DNA from: Borrelia anserina Es
GTDB lineage: Bacteria; Spirochaetota; Spirochaetia; Borreliales; Borreliaceae
DNA length: 64,000 bases
Assembly (NCBI RefSeq): GCF_001936255.1
Contig: NZ_CP013704.1
Coordinates: forward strand, 124,001-188,000
Reading direction: 5' to 3'
The notes below the pieces were generated by a model that saw nothing but the letters and a program-made list of their open reading frames with translations, was not told the DNA's origin and searched no databases. The number at the start of each line of letters is the position of its first letter. The stretch's first letter is position 1. The translations under genes and the position numbers were made by a program. This document shows positions 19,490 through 28,621 of the stretch, piece after piece.

Positions 19490-20374
19490 ATGCTTATATT
19501 TATCTGGAACCCAATTTTTAACATATTCTTTATGAGTATTAACAAATTCAACAGCATTTCTATATTCCTGTCCAGGCTCCTTATAATTTTTCTCTATTAA
19601 AGGCAACAACAAATCATCACCCCAATAAAAATTATCAAATAAATAATAAGCATCAGGATCATCCTCTTGAAGTCCAATCCTAACAAGCGAATGAACATTC
19701 TCAGGCCCCCCCATTGATAACAAAGGATCATCTAAAAATTTAATATCATATTTAGCAAATGCCCAATGGGGCTTCCATAAAGGGATTAAAATCCACTCAC
19801 GCTTCTTAATTGCAGATTCTAGACTCGCAAGCATCACGCTCTCGCTTGAAGAAATAAGTTCATACTCTTTATCTAATTCATAACGATTGAGGGTTTCTTC
19901 CACAGAAAGCTGCGTACCTGCTCCAGCATCTATGCCCACAATTTTATTTTTAAATTCAGCTCCTCTACCCTTAAGTTCAGCAATGCTCGAAATTGTAACA
20001 TAACTTGGCACTACAAATCCTTGCAATGTTCCCTCATAATTAGCACCAAGATCAACAAATTTACCTTTAAATTTTTCATAATAAAATTTATCGGCAGTAG
20101 GAATCCAAGCAGATACCATACCATCTACCTGTCCCGATGCCAAATATTGATACATAATAGATGCTGTAACAGGCAATATCTCTGCACTATATCCTATCTT
20201 CTCAAAAACAACTTTCATAATATTAGTAGCAACTGTTTCTCCTATCCAATTAACATACGCAATTTTGACCGATCTTGAACTCTGTAAATCACTATCCTTA
20301 GAATCATCATTTTTATTACAAGAAAACAAAGTTAAAATAAAGATCATAAAAACAGATATTAATAAACCTTTCAT
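19478..20374 (-). CDS. proX: Glycine betaine/proline-binding lipoprotein (ProX/OpuAC)
   Basis: Substrate-binding component of an osmoprotectant ABC importer. 298 residues. The lipobox FILTLFSC puts the lipid cysteine at residue 19. The OpuAC fold is recognisable from [20 protein letters not shown], the aromatic-box segment [17 protein letters not shown], and [21 protein letters not shown], which is typical of betaine-binding proteins. It is the last gene of the proV-proW-proX operon, 36 bp after proW. Betaine versus proline preference cannot be set from the sequence. Confidence 0.9.
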   Translation of the reverse strand: MKGLLISVFMIFILTLFSCNKNDDSKDSDLQSSRSVKIAYVNWIGETVATNIMKVVFEKIGYSAEILPVTASIMYQYLASGQVDGMVSAWIPTADKFYYEKFKGKFVDLGANYEGTLQGFVVPSYVTISSIAELKGRGAEFKNKIVGIDAGAGTQLSVEETLNRYELDKEYELISSSESVMLASLESAIKKREWILIPLWKPHWAFAKYDIKFLDDPLLSMGGPENVHSLVRIGLQEDDPDAYYLFDNFYWGDDLLLPLIEKNYKEPGQEYRNAVEFVNTHKEYVKNWVPDKYKHLFD

Positions 20375-20410
20375 ATATTAATCTTCCTCCTATCAAATAA
20401 AAATAAAATA

Positions 20411-21310
20411 CTATTTATTATACATTTCTAAAAATCTTTTGAACCTATTTTCTTTTTTTATCCCATAATTATCAGTATTTAAGTAACTAAACTTAATAAA
20501 AATAGCCTGCATGATTCTATCTAAAATAATAGCTATTATCACAACAGCTAACCCAGATATTAAACCCTCGCCAAAATGCAATCTTTCAACAGAATATATT
20601 ACAGTCCTACCAAGCCCCGATGAACCAACCATTGCCGCAATTACTATCATAGATATCGCCATCATTATGGATTGATTAATCCCTTCTATTATGCTTTGAA
20701 GAGCCAATGGTAACTGGATCTGAAAAAGAATACGAACATTACTACTTCCAAAAGACTTAGCAGCCTCAATAACTTCACCTGGAACTTGAATAATTCCAAG
20801 TCTTGTGTATCTAATAACCGGCGGCATTGCAAAAATTATTGTAGCAAAAATAGCTGAAGACGTACCCATACCAAAAAAAGGTATTGCAGGTATTAAATAA
20901 ATAAATGGAGGCATTGACTGCATCAAATCAAGCAAAGGTTTTAAAAATACATAAGACTTTGAGTAATATCCACTTAAAATACCTATTAAAATTCCCCAAA
21001 TCACTGAAAAGAATACAGACACAAAAATAATTGATATCGTATCCATGGAAACTTCCCAAAGATTAAAATATAAAATAAAGCAAAATCCTAACATAATCAA
21101 AAGTGCCAATCTTTTTTTTAAAAACAAAAAGCTTAAAACACAAATTATAATAATAAAAAGAACAGGATTAATGAAAAGAAACAATTTTTTCAAGTTGTCA
21201 TAAAAAAAATTAACGCTCTTTGCAAAACCTATACCGCTAGAATTTGAATAATTGTCAACTAAAAAATTAAAAACTTTATCTATATTAGCAACTATAAAAT
21301 CTCTACTCAT
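20411..21310 (-). CDS. proW: Glycine betaine/proline ABC transporter permease (ProW)
   Basis: Inner membrane permease of the betaine importer. 299 residues with about six to seven membrane segments. The permease EAA loop is recognisable in IIQVPGEVIEAAKSFGSSNV...LPLALQSIIEGINQSIMMAIS. The N-terminal ~45 residues before the first hydrophobic segment match the ProW N-terminal tail. The gene starts 6 bp after proV and is presumably co-translated with it. Confidence 0.92.
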   Translation of the reverse strand: MSRDFIVANIDKVFNFLVDNYSNSSGIGFAKSVNFFYDNLKKLFLFINPVLFIIIICVLSFLFLKKRLALLIMLGFCFILYFNLWEVSMDTISIIFVSVFFSVIWGILIGILSGYYSKSYVFLKPLLDLMQSMPPFIYLIPAIPFFGMGTSSAIFATIIFAMPPVIRYTRLGIIQVPGEVIEAAKSFGSSNVRILFQIQLPLALQSIIEGINQSIMMAISMIVIAAMVGSSGLGRTVIYSVERLHFGEGLISGLAVVIIAIILDRIMQAIFIKFSYLNTDNYGIKKENRFKRFLEMYNK

Positions 21311-21316
21311 AAACCA

Positions 21317-22435
21317 CTATCTTGCTAATAAACTAGCAAGCTCTCCTAAATCAATATATCCAATAATACTACCTTGCTCTTCTTTTACAATTAAATAATC
21401 TAATTTATTCAAATACTGAACAACACTTTTGATCTCATCATCTAAACCTAAATTCAAAGAAACAATATTACTATACTTTTTATTGACAGACATATTATAC
21501 AGATTAAAATTATCATTCTCTTTTTCAATAATAACATTAAACTTATTAGCATTCCCACTAAGAGTAAAATCCATTTTAATAATATCCTTAATTTTTAAAA
21601 TATTTAAAACAGGAAGATTCTTAATAAAATTAGCTATAAAATCTGTTCTAGGCTCCCTTAATATTTCTAAGGGCCTACCTACCTGAACAATCTCTCCATC
21701 TTTCATAAAAGCAATTCTATTACCTAACTTGAAAGCTTCAATTAAATCATGAGTAATAAACACAACTGTCTTTTTTAACTTATCCACCAACTTTAAAAGC
21801 TCACTTTGCATTTCCCCTCTAATCAAAGGATCAAGAGCTGAAAAAGCTTCATCCATCAAAAGTATATCAGGGTTAACCACTAAAGCTCGTGCTATGCCCA
21901 CTCTTTGTTTCATTCCACCTGAAAGCTCATTGATATACTTATATTTATAATCTTCAAGACCCACCAGCTTTAAAATATCAAAGGCTCTTCGTATCCTAAT
22001 TTTTTTAGGTACATTCTTAACTTCAAGTCCATAAGTCACATTCCTTAAAACATTCATATGTGGAAAAAGTCCAAAATTCTGAAAAACCATGGCAAATTTA
22101 TCTTTTCTAAGAGCAGAAAGATCCTTTTGATTAATATCATTCATTTCAATATTATCCACCAAGATAGATCCAGAATCTATCTTGTGTATACCATTCAAAC
22201 ATCTAACAAAAGTAGATTTACCACATCCTGACATACCCATAATAACTAAAATTTCATTCTCATAAACATCAAGATTAATATTTGCATTTGCAATAAAAAC
22301 AGAAAATTCTTTGTAAATATCAGCTCTATCTTTACCACTTTCATAACTCTTTATGGCCTTAACTATTTGTCTTTTATTTTTATTATAAGAAAATGTTTTA
22401 TAAAGGTTCCTGACTCTAACACTAGCCTTATACAA
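21317..22435 (-). CDS. proV: Glycine betaine/proline ABC transporter ATPase (ProV)
   Basis: ATP-binding subunit of the ProVWX osmoprotectant importer. 372 residues. Walker A is MGMSGCGKSTFVRC, the signature is ELSGGMKQRVGIARAL, Walker B is DILLMDEAFSALDP, and the H-loop is VFITHDLIEA. The C-terminal ~90 residues are a divergent CBS-like regulatory region. The start is TTG at 22435, supported by TAGGAG 6 nt upstream. A consensus -10 TATAAT lies at 22463-22458 on the minus strand, but I see no good -35, so the promoter is only partly supported. It is the first gene of the operon. Confidence 0.92.
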   Translation of the reverse strand: MYKASVRVRNLYKTFSYNKNKRQIVKAIKSYESGKDRADIYKEFSVFIANANINLDVYENEILVIMGMSGCGKSTFVRCLNGIHKIDSGSILVDNIEMNDINQKDLSALRKDKFAMVFQNFGLFPHMNVLRNVTYGLEVKNVPKKIRIRRAFDILKLVGLEDYKYKYINELSGGMKQRVGIARALVVNPDILLMDEAFSALDPLIRGEMQSELLKLVDKLKKTVVFITHDLIEAFKLGNRIAFMKDGEIVQVGRPLEILREPRTDFIANFIKNLPVLNILKIKDIIKMDFTLSGNANKFNVIIEKENDNFNLYNMSVNKKYSNIVSLNLGLDDEIKSVVQYLNKLDYLIVKEEQGSIIGYIDLGELASLLAR

Positions 22436-22520
22436 AGTGAACTCCTACCATGAAAACATTATAATTCTATATAAACCACTATTAACTATACTAAAATATC
22501 AGAATTTTGATTGACACAAA

Positions 22521-22552
22521 CAAAAATAAGGGTCCATTAAGAGACCCTTATT
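22521..22552 (-). terminator. Rho-independent terminator of flaB
   Basis: On the minus strand AATAAGGGTC and GACCCTTATT form a perfect 10-bp stem (22552-22543 and 22534-22525) with an 8-nt loop, followed by TTTG and more T-rich sequence. It begins 13 bp past the flaB stop codon. It is the best GC-containing intrinsic terminator in the window, in keeping with the need to insulate the very highly expressed flagellin gene from proV. Confidence 0.85.
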
Positions 22553-22564
22553 GAAAAATCACAC

Positions 22565-23569
22565 CTATCTAAGCAATGACAATACATATTGAGGCACTTG
22601 ATTTGCCTGTGCAATCATAGCCATTGCGGATTGTGTTAAAATACTGTTAGTTGTAGATGCTACAATTTCATCTGTCATTGTTGCATCTTTAATTTGAGCA
22701 TAAGATGCTTTTAAGTTTTCAATAGCATATTCTGTGCTATCCTTAATAGATTCAAGCCTATTTTGGAAAGCACCAAGGTTTGCTCTTTGATCACTTACCA
22801 TTCTAATAGCATCTTCTATCTTTGCAAGTGACATATTAGCATCAACAGCAGTTATAACATTAATTGGAGAATTAACCCCACCTGGAGCTGGAGCAGCTAC
22901 TGGAGCTGGAGTTGCTTGCACTCCCTCTTGTTGTGCTCCCTCTTGAGCTGGAGCAGCCTGAGCACCTTCACCTGCAAAAAGATTTGCAACATTAGCTGCA
23001 TAAATATTAACAGCAATTGCTTCATCCTGATTTGCACCCACATGTACTCTTAATGTCCATGAAGCTTGTGATCCAGATAGTGATGCTGGTGTATTAATTT
23101 TTGCAGGCTGCATTCCAAGCTCTTCAGCTGTTCTTACATTTTGAGCAGCTGACTTGTTAGACAACATATGCATTTGATTATATTGAGCTTGATCAGCAAT
23201 TCTGTTAATTTCATCTGTAAGTTGCTCAATTTCAATTTGAATGGAACCTCTATCTGCATCTGAATACGTACCATTACCAGATTGAACAGCAAGTTCTTTC
23301 ATTCTTACTAATACTTTCTCTACCTCATTTAAATTTCCTTCTGTTGTTTGAATGAAATTTATAGCTTTTGAAGTATTTCTAGAAGCTTGAGATAATCCTC
23401 TAATTTGAGCATTAATCTTTCCAGCAACACCCATACCAGCAGCATCATCAGATGCACGATTAATTCTATATCCACTAGAAAGTTTCTCTTGAGTTTTGCT
23501 AAGATTAGTAGCATTAATGCCATTATTTCTTGAAGCATTAATAGCTGACGTATTATGATTTATGATCAT
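22565..23569 (-). CDS. flaB: Flagellin FlaB (41-kDa flagellar filament core protein)
   Basis: Major protein of the periplasmic flagellar filament and a structural determinant of the flat-wave cell shape. 334 residues. The D0/D1 domains are canonical (MIINHNTSAINASRNNG...SGYRINRASDDAAGMG and the C-terminal SILTQSAMAMIAQANQVP). The central variable segment (about 200-232) is rich in Ala, Pro, Gln and Glu, with repeated EGAQ-type units, and differs from the Lyme-group sequence I remember. GGAGGA sits 8 nt upstream of the ATG. The gene is single, between fliD and proV, with its own promoter and terminator. Control is expected from CsrA and FliW, encoded 37 kb away. Confidence 0.98.
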   Translation of the reverse strand: MIINHNTSAINASRNNGINATNLSKTQEKLSSGYRINRASDDAAGMGVAGKINAQIRGLSQASRNTSKAINFIQTTEGNLNEVEKVLVRMKELAVQSGNGTYSDADRGSIQIEIEQLTDEINRIADQAQYNQMHMLSNKSAAQNVRTAEELGMQPAKINTPASLSGSQASWTLRVHVGANQDEAIAVNIYAANVANLFAGEGAQAAPAQEGAQQEGVQATPAPVAAPAPGGVNSPINVITAVDANMSLAKIEDAIRMVSDQRANLGAFQNRLESIKDSTEYAIENLKASYAQIKDATMTDEIVASTTNSILTQSAMAMIAQANQVPQYVLSLLR

Positions 23570-23591
23570 ATATCATTTCCTCCGTGATAAG

Positions 23592-23630
23592 TTAATATAA
23601 TTTTTGATGTTTTTGACAAATCCATTTGTC
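23592..23630 (-). promoter_or_regulatory. flaB promoter with a perfect dyad over the -35
   Basis: On the minus strand TTGTCA (23619-23614) is followed after 16 bp by TATTAA (23597-23592), the likely -35 and -10 of flaB; TATATT two bases upstream is an alternative. The -35 is part of a perfect inverted repeat, GACAAAT-GG-ATTTGTC (23630-23615). The ribosome site GGAGGA is at 23583-23578. Start site and any regulator are inferred, not shown. Confidence 0.6.
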
Positions 23631-23674
23631 TCTTTAAAAGGATATCACAAAAACAAGAAAAAAATAAATACTAT

Positions 23675-23690
23675 AACTTTAATTAAAGTT
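23675..23690 (-). terminator. Possible terminator after fliD
   Basis: AACTTTAATTAAAGTT is a perfect 16-bp palindrome 1 bp past the fliD stop codon. On the minus strand it can fold as a 6-bp stem with an AATT loop and is followed about 10 nt later by a run of seven T. The stem is weak, so termination may be partial. The flaB promoter lies about 50 bp further on. Confidence 0.4.
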
Positions 23691-23691
23691 G

Positions 23692-25692
23692 CTATCTATT
23701 CTGTCTATGCAGATTTAAAGATTTAAGGATTTCTTCTTGTTCTTTCATTTTCTTTACAGTGAAATCCAAAGTGTTAAGCTCCCCTTCAATCTTTTTTTCC
23801 CTTTCTTCATACTTCTTTTTATAATCCTCAACCACATTTTTTTGATTGGGAATTTTAAGATCATAACTCCTTATCTTATTATAAATAAAACCTCCAGAAC
23901 TTACTAAAGGAGACAGATATTCGCCAAGCATCTTAGCAATCCCATCATCATAAATTCGGTCATCATTAAAATCAATTGCAAAAAGCTCTTTAACCGAATT
24001 AATATTACTTTGTATTATTTCATTAAACTTCTTATCATCAAGTTTCAAATAACGAGAAAGTCCCCCTGATGAAGATATAGAATTAGTAAATACACCCATT
24101 TGATTAATAATTGAAAAATTAGGATCATTAGTCCTATAAGCATTAAACATGATTGATTCTAATCTTGATTTAAGATTTTTTAATGCAAACTCAGCTCTAA
24201 GGATTCCTAAATTTTTGTAAGCTTCGCTCTTTTCTTCCTCACTCAAATAAGACCACTCTTCCAACACATCTGATTTTTGACCTTCTGAATTACTCTCATT
24301 TGAACTTACAATATTAATCTCAGCAAGAACCTCATTATAAGCTACTAAAAAATCTAATAGAAATTTCTTAATACCTTCATAATCAGGCTCAACTCTAACA
24401 ACAAGAGTATCATCTGATGATTGTTTTAAATTCAACGTGACATTAGGAATTAAATCATTAATAGTATTTGAATCACGATTGACATCAACTCCATCAAATT
24501 TTAACTTTGCATTTTCTGCAAAGCTCTTAGCATTTATTGGCAAATAACCATCTCTATTCCTTGGATCAAAAATCTCAATATTGCGAATCATACAAACCTT
24601 ATTATTCACTTTATTTTCAATATTAATCTCTTTTAAATCCAAAAGTGAACCAATTTCAACTTCAACTTTCTCAAAATCACTTGAAACATTTATTGGAGGC
24701 AACTCCAAGGACTTCGTACTACTGTGAATTTTAACTACACTCATCTGAATATAATTCTTTTCTTTCAAAGAAGACTTGTGATCAGATCCAAGATTAATGA
24801 TGCTATCCTCACCTTCAACCTTAGCATCTTCAAACGTGGCCCCACCAGGATTAAAAACAATTTCATTTAAAATACTCTTATCATTTGTATCATAATACTT
24901 AATTTCAAATTTGATCTTACTTTCACTACTAATCTTAATATCCTCTGGAATACCTATTGCAATCTCTGAAAGAGGCTCTAACACAACACTATCATCGTCA
25001 AGAAAAATCCTATTACTACTACTTTGCTGACTATTAATAATTTCTGTTAAATTCGGACTAAAATTTGTTGTCAGCTCACTTAAAATACCTATCTGTTTAG
25101 CAAAATTTAAAGCCTCATCTTTCATAATAAGTTTATTATCCTCACCTTCCTTTAAAGAACGTAAAATCAATCTACTATTTCCAGCACTATCACTCTTGAT
25201 AATCTTAGCAGACAAAAAACCTTTGCCCCGATTATTAATATCCTTTACAAGAGACTCAATATCTCCATTATTTTTAACCTTAATTTCTTTATTACCGACT
25301 AAAAATGTATAGTCCCCTGCAGGAATACTAATTTCCTTCTGTTTAAAATTCGCAGATAAAAAAACATCAGAACCTGCTATCTGACTCACATCAATTTTAT
25401 AAGTTTCATTTTTAGATCCATAACGAGCAGATACGGAGAGAACATCTTCATTACTAGAATTACCTGACATATAATGAAAAGGACTATTAAGAGATGTAAT
25501 TTGCCTTGCAAGTGAATTTAGAGTAGATATTTTTTTATTGATAATTTGCCACGCTCGTTTCTCTTGCTCCAGGCTTTCAAGCTTCTTCACAGATGAATCT
25601 ATTTTAGCCTTGTCAGACTTAAGCATAGTCTCACGAATTTCTTTAGTATTATATTTACTATCCACACCTGGAACAAAAAATCCCGAAGACAT
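23692..25692 (-). CDS. fliD: Flagellar filament cap protein FliD (hook-associated protein 2)
   Basis: Caps the growing periplasmic flagellar filament and folds incoming FlaB. 666 residues. The N-terminal pattern SSGFFVPGVDSKYNTKEIRE and the coiled-coil ESLEQEKRAWQIINKKIS are typical of FliD_N, and the C-terminal FliD_C domain contains LRAEFALKNLKSRLESIM and the coiled-coil end YKKKYEEREKKIEGEL. The ATG has AGAGGTG 6 nt upstream. It is followed, on the same strand, by flaB with a separate promoter. Confidence 0.9.
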   Translation of the reverse strand: MSSGFFVPGVDSKYNTKEIRETMLKSDKAKIDSSVKKLESLEQEKRAWQIINKKISTLNSLARQITSLNSPFHYMSGNSSNEDVLSVSARYGSKNETYKIDVSQIAGSDVFLSANFKQKEISIPAGDYTFLVGNKEIKVKNNGDIESLVKDINNRGKGFLSAKIIKSDSAGNSRLILRSLKEGEDNKLIMKDEALNFAKQIGILSELTTNFSPNLTEIINSQQSSSNRIFLDDDSVVLEPLSEIAIGIPEDIKISSESKIKFEIKYYDTNDKSILNEIVFNPGGATFEDAKVEGEDSIINLGSDHKSSLKEKNYIQMSVVKIHSSTKSLELPPINVSSDFEKVEVEIGSLLDLKEINIENKVNNKVCMIRNIEIFDPRNRDGYLPINAKSFAENAKLKFDGVDVNRDSNTINDLIPNVTLNLKQSSDDTLVVRVEPDYEGIKKFLLDFLVAYNEVLAEINIVSSNESNSEGQKSDVLEEWSYLSEEEKSEAYKNLGILRAEFALKNLKSRLESIMFNAYRTNDPNFSIINQMGVFTNSISSSGGLSRYLKLDDKKFNEIIQSNINSVKELFAIDFNDDRIYDDGIAKMLGEYLSPLVSSGGFIYNKIRSYDLKIPNQKNVVEDYKKKYEEREKKIEGELNTLDFTVKKMKEQEEILKSLNLHRQNR

Positions 25693-25866
25693 TACAACAC
25701 CTCTTGATTAGAAAGTTTAACATAAAAATATATAATTATTACACGCAAAATTATATCCTATTTTAAAAATTAACAACAAACACACTGCTAAAGGACACAT
25801 AAAAAATAATCATCTTTAAAAAACACATTTGCTTATAGTAGAATTTAAGTTTATAGGAGAGTAAAT

Positions 25867-27072
25867 ATGCCAAATTTTTGTTTATTCAATGCAAAATCTG
25901 TGCTGACAGGAAATGACAAAATAGACAATTCTGCTGTCCTTATCAAAGACAGCAAAATTTTTGATATCGTAACAGCCAATAGACTTGAAAAAATCAATCT
26001 ACAAAACTATGAGATGATTGATGTTAAGAACAACTATATCACACCTGGTCTTTATGATAATCACATACATGGATTTTACGGATATGGAACTGATCAATGC
26101 TCAACAAATTCAATACTTAAAATGTCACAACACTTAGCAGAATATGGGGTGGTAGGATTTTTACCAACACTTTACCCACGTCCAATTGAAGAAATGATTG
26201 CAACAATTAAAGCATGCACTGAAGCAATAGGCAAAGAAAAGGGCGCAAAAATTTTAGGACTTCATCTTGAAGGTCCCTTTTTCTCTCCCGAAAAAAAAGG
26301 TGTTCATCCTATCTCCTATCTCCAAAAACCAAATATTGAGATCATGAAAAAATTCATAGACGCCGCAGGGGGTACTTTTACAGATTCTTTTGGGAAAAAA
26401 AGAACCAACATCGCAACAATGACAGTTGCACCTGAACTTAAAGGAATGAGAGAACTTGCAATGTTTTGTATGGAAAATAATATCACACTTCAAGCAGGAC
26501 ATACCAATGCAAAATATGAGAATATGATTGAGGGTTTCCAAGTAGGCATACTCCACACAACTCACTTTTTCAATGCAATGTCAAAACTCGATCACAGAAA
26601 TCCAAATGCAATAGGATCGGTTTTAATTCATGGAGATGTATCTTGCGAATTTATTGCCGATGGATATCATGTTCATCCAAAACTCGTTTTAATGCTTAGA
26701 AAGCTTAAAGACATAAGCAAATTAGTACTTGTAACTGATGGATTAACTCCAACACTACAACCATCTGGAAAATTAATAGCTAATGGAGAAGAAGTATATC
26801 TTAAAAATGACGGATTATTTCATCTTGTAGAAAACGACACAATAGCAGGCTCAGCTCTCACAATGATACAAGGCATTAAAAATCTAGTAGAATTTGGATA
26901 TAGCTTAAGCGATGCTATTCAAGTAAGCTCATATAACCCAGTAAGGATAATTAATCTTGAAAAAAAAGGATTAATATGTCATGGATATGACGCAAACATA
27001 AATGTCATTGACAAGGACTTGAACTTAAAACTAACAATGATAGAATCAAAAATAATTTTCAATAAACTTTGA
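25867..27072 (+). CDS. nagA: N-acetylglucosamine-6-phosphate deacetylase
   Basis: Removes acetate from GlcNAc-6-phosphate, feeding chitobiose and GlcNAc from tick or host into glycolysis and peptidoglycan synthesis. 401 residues, amidohydrolase fold: metal motif DNHIHGFYGYG, HLEGPFFSPEKKGVH, the AGHT and HTTHFFNAM metal histidines, DGYHVHP, and the catalytic aspartate in VTDGL. GGAGAG precedes the ATG by 6 nt. nagB follows 33 bp downstream, so the two form an operon on the strand opposite to most neighbours. Confidence 0.96.
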   Translation: MPNFCLFNAKSVLTGNDKIDNSAVLIKDSKIFDIVTANRLEKINLQNYEMIDVKNNYITPGLYDNHIHGFYGYGTDQCSTNSILKMSQHLAEYGVVGFLPTLYPRPIEEMIATIKACTEAIGKEKGAKILGLHLEGPFFSPEKKGVHPISYLQKPNIEIMKKFIDAAGGTFTDSFGKKRTNIATMTVAPELKGMRELAMFCMENNITLQAGHTNAKYENMIEGFQVGILHTTHFFNAMSKLDHRNPNAIGSVLIHGDVSCEFIADGYHVHPKLVLMLRKLKDISKLVLVTDGLTPTLQPSGKLIANGEEVYLKNDGLFHLVENDTIAGSALTMIQGIKNLVEFGYSLSDAIQVSSYNPVRIINLEKKGLICHGYDANINVIDKDLNLKLTMIESKIIFNKL

Positions 27073-27105
27073 TCTTATTCGTATACAATAGATAAGGAGA
27101 AATCA

Positions 27106-27909
27106 ATGAGACTAATCATTAGACCTAATTATAATGAAATTTCAAAATGGGCTGCTAATCATGTAGCTATGAGAATAAAAGAATTTTTACCTACAAAAGA
27201 AAACCCATTCATTCTAGGACTTCCAACAGGTAGTTCACCAATTGGTATGTATAAAAATTTAATTGAACTAAATAAGCTTGGAAAAATTTCATTTGAAAAT
27301 GTAATCACATTTAACATGGATGAATATATAGGACTAGCTAAAAATCACCCTGAAAGCTATCACTCATTTATGTGGAGCAATTTTTTTTCACATATAAACA
27401 TCAAAAAAGAAAATGTGAATATATTAAATGGTAATGCTGCTAACCTTATAAATGAATGTGAAGAATATGAAAAAAAAATTAAATCTTACGGCGGAATTAT
27501 GCTTTTTGTGGGAGGTATTGGACCTGATGGTCACATTGCCTTTAACGAACCTGGATCATCACTACAATCAAGGACAAGAATTAAGACCTTAACTAAAGAT
27601 ACAATCATCGCAAATTCAAGGTTTTTTGAAAATGACATTAATAAAGTTCCCAAAAGCGCATTAACAGTAGGAGTAGGAACAATCATGGACTCTAAAGAAG
27701 TAATGATCATAGTAAATGGACATAGTAAGGCAAGAGCATTAAAACATGCTATTGAAAAAGGAATAAATCATATGTGGACAATTAGCGCTCTACAATTACA
27801 TAAAAGTGCAATTATAGTATCAGATGAAGCTGCAACACATGAACTAAAAGTTGGAACAGTAAAGTATTTTAACGATATTGAAAAAGATAACTTCAATAAT
27901 GACATATAA
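27106..27909 (+). CDS. nagB: Glucosamine-6-phosphate deaminase
   Basis: Converts glucosamine-6-phosphate to fructose-6-phosphate and ammonia, the step after NagA. 267 residues, the usual hexameric NagB length. The catalytic residues are visible in FNMDEYIGL (aspartate) and [17 protein letters not shown] (His of the DGHIAFNEP motif). The phosphate-binding loop is [15 protein letters not shown], and [14 protein letters not shown] follows. AAGGAG is 6 nt before the ATG. It is co-transcribed with nagA and ends before an 11-bp inverted repeat. Confidence 0.96.
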   Translation: MRLIIRPNYNEISKWAANHVAMRIKEFLPTKENPFILGLPTGSSPIGMYKNLIELNKLGKISFENVITFNMDEYIGLAKNHPESYHSFMWSNFFSHINIKKENVNILNGNAANLINECEEYEKKIKSYGGIMLFVGGIGPDGHIAFNEPGSSLQSRTRIKTLTKDTIIANSRFFENDINKVPKSALTVGVGTIMDSKEVMIIVNGHSKARALKHAIEKGINHMWTISALQLHKSAIIVSDEAATHELKVGTVKYFNDIEKDNFNNDI

Positions 27910-27937
27910 ATATATTTTTTAAAAGAGTAAATACAAC

Positions 27938-27980
27938 ATAAACTAAGCACAAGAAATCAATATCTTTAAGCTTAGTTTAT
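27938..27980. terminator. Inverted repeat between converging nagB and sodA
   Basis: ATAAACTAAGC (27938-27948) and GCTTAGTTTAT (27970-27980) are a perfect 11-bp inverted repeat separated by 21 nt. It fills the gap between two converging genes, so it may end transcription from both sides. Neither flank has a U tract after the stem, and the loop is long, so it may instead be a processing or stability element. Confidence 0.4.
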
Positions 27981-27996
27981 GAAACGCTTAAAAACA

Positions 27997-28608
27997 CTAT
28001 CCTACGATTTCATTATATACCCTTGAAACCTCTTCCCAATTTAAAACCTTAAAGAATGCATCAATATACTCACCTCTTTTATTTTGATACTTAAGATAAT
28101 AAGCGTGCTCCCAAACATCAATACCCAAAATAGGTTTATAGCCTTCCATTAAAGGACTATCCTGATTTGATCTTGATATTACTTGCAATTCTTTATTTGC
28201 ATAAATAACTAGCCAAGCCCAACCACTTCCAAAGATACTCATAGCTGAATCTTTTAAAACGATCTTAAGATTATCAAGACCGCCAAAAGTAGCATTAACA
28301 TGTTCTTCAAAATTTCCTAAAATATTCTTCCTATTTCCAGGTTTTAAAGTCCTAAAATACAAATTATGATTAGAATATCCACCAGCATTATTCTTGATAG
28401 CTGGCTGAAATTCTTTAGGAAATCGCTGAATATTTTTTAATATACTTTCAATATCTTGAGAATAATTTATTTCTGTCTTCTCAAGAACGGAATTTAAATT
28501 TACGGTATATGCATTATGATGTTTACTATGGTGAATCTCCATTGTCTTAGCATCAATATACGGCTCCAAAGAATCATAAGCATAACCAAGTTCTGGTAAC
28601 TTAAACAC
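27997..28608 (-). CDS. sodA: Superoxide dismutase (Mn/Fe family)
   Basis: Converts superoxide to oxygen and hydrogen peroxide; in Borrelia, which hardly uses iron, manganese is the likely cofactor. I set the start at GTG 28608 ([19 protein letters not shown]). A strong AAGGAGG lies 5 nt upstream, and the 203-residue product begins like other SODs. The frame is open to 28701, but that would overlap secA by 80 bp. Metal ligands are His 26 in MEIHHSKHH, a His in the [10 protein letters not shown] region, and Asp and His in [11 protein letters not shown]. It follows secA by 13 bp. Confidence 0.95.
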   Translation of the reverse strand: MFKLPELGYAYDSLEPYIDAKTMEIHHSKHHNAYTVNLNSVLEKTEINYSQDIESILKNIQRFPKEFQPAIKNNAGGYSNHNLYFRTLKPGNRKNILGNFEEHVNATFGGLDNLKIVLKDSAMSIFGSGWAWLVIYANKELQVISRSNQDSPLMEGYKPILGIDVWEHAYYLKYQNKRGEYIDAFFKVLNWEEVSRVYNEIVG

Positions 28609-28621
28609 AAAATCCTCCTTT

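Noticed and set aside
22905..22985. A/P/Q repeats in flaB as a possible recombination cassette
   Set aside because: The segment is a known hypervariable flagellin region; no second copy of it exists in the window.
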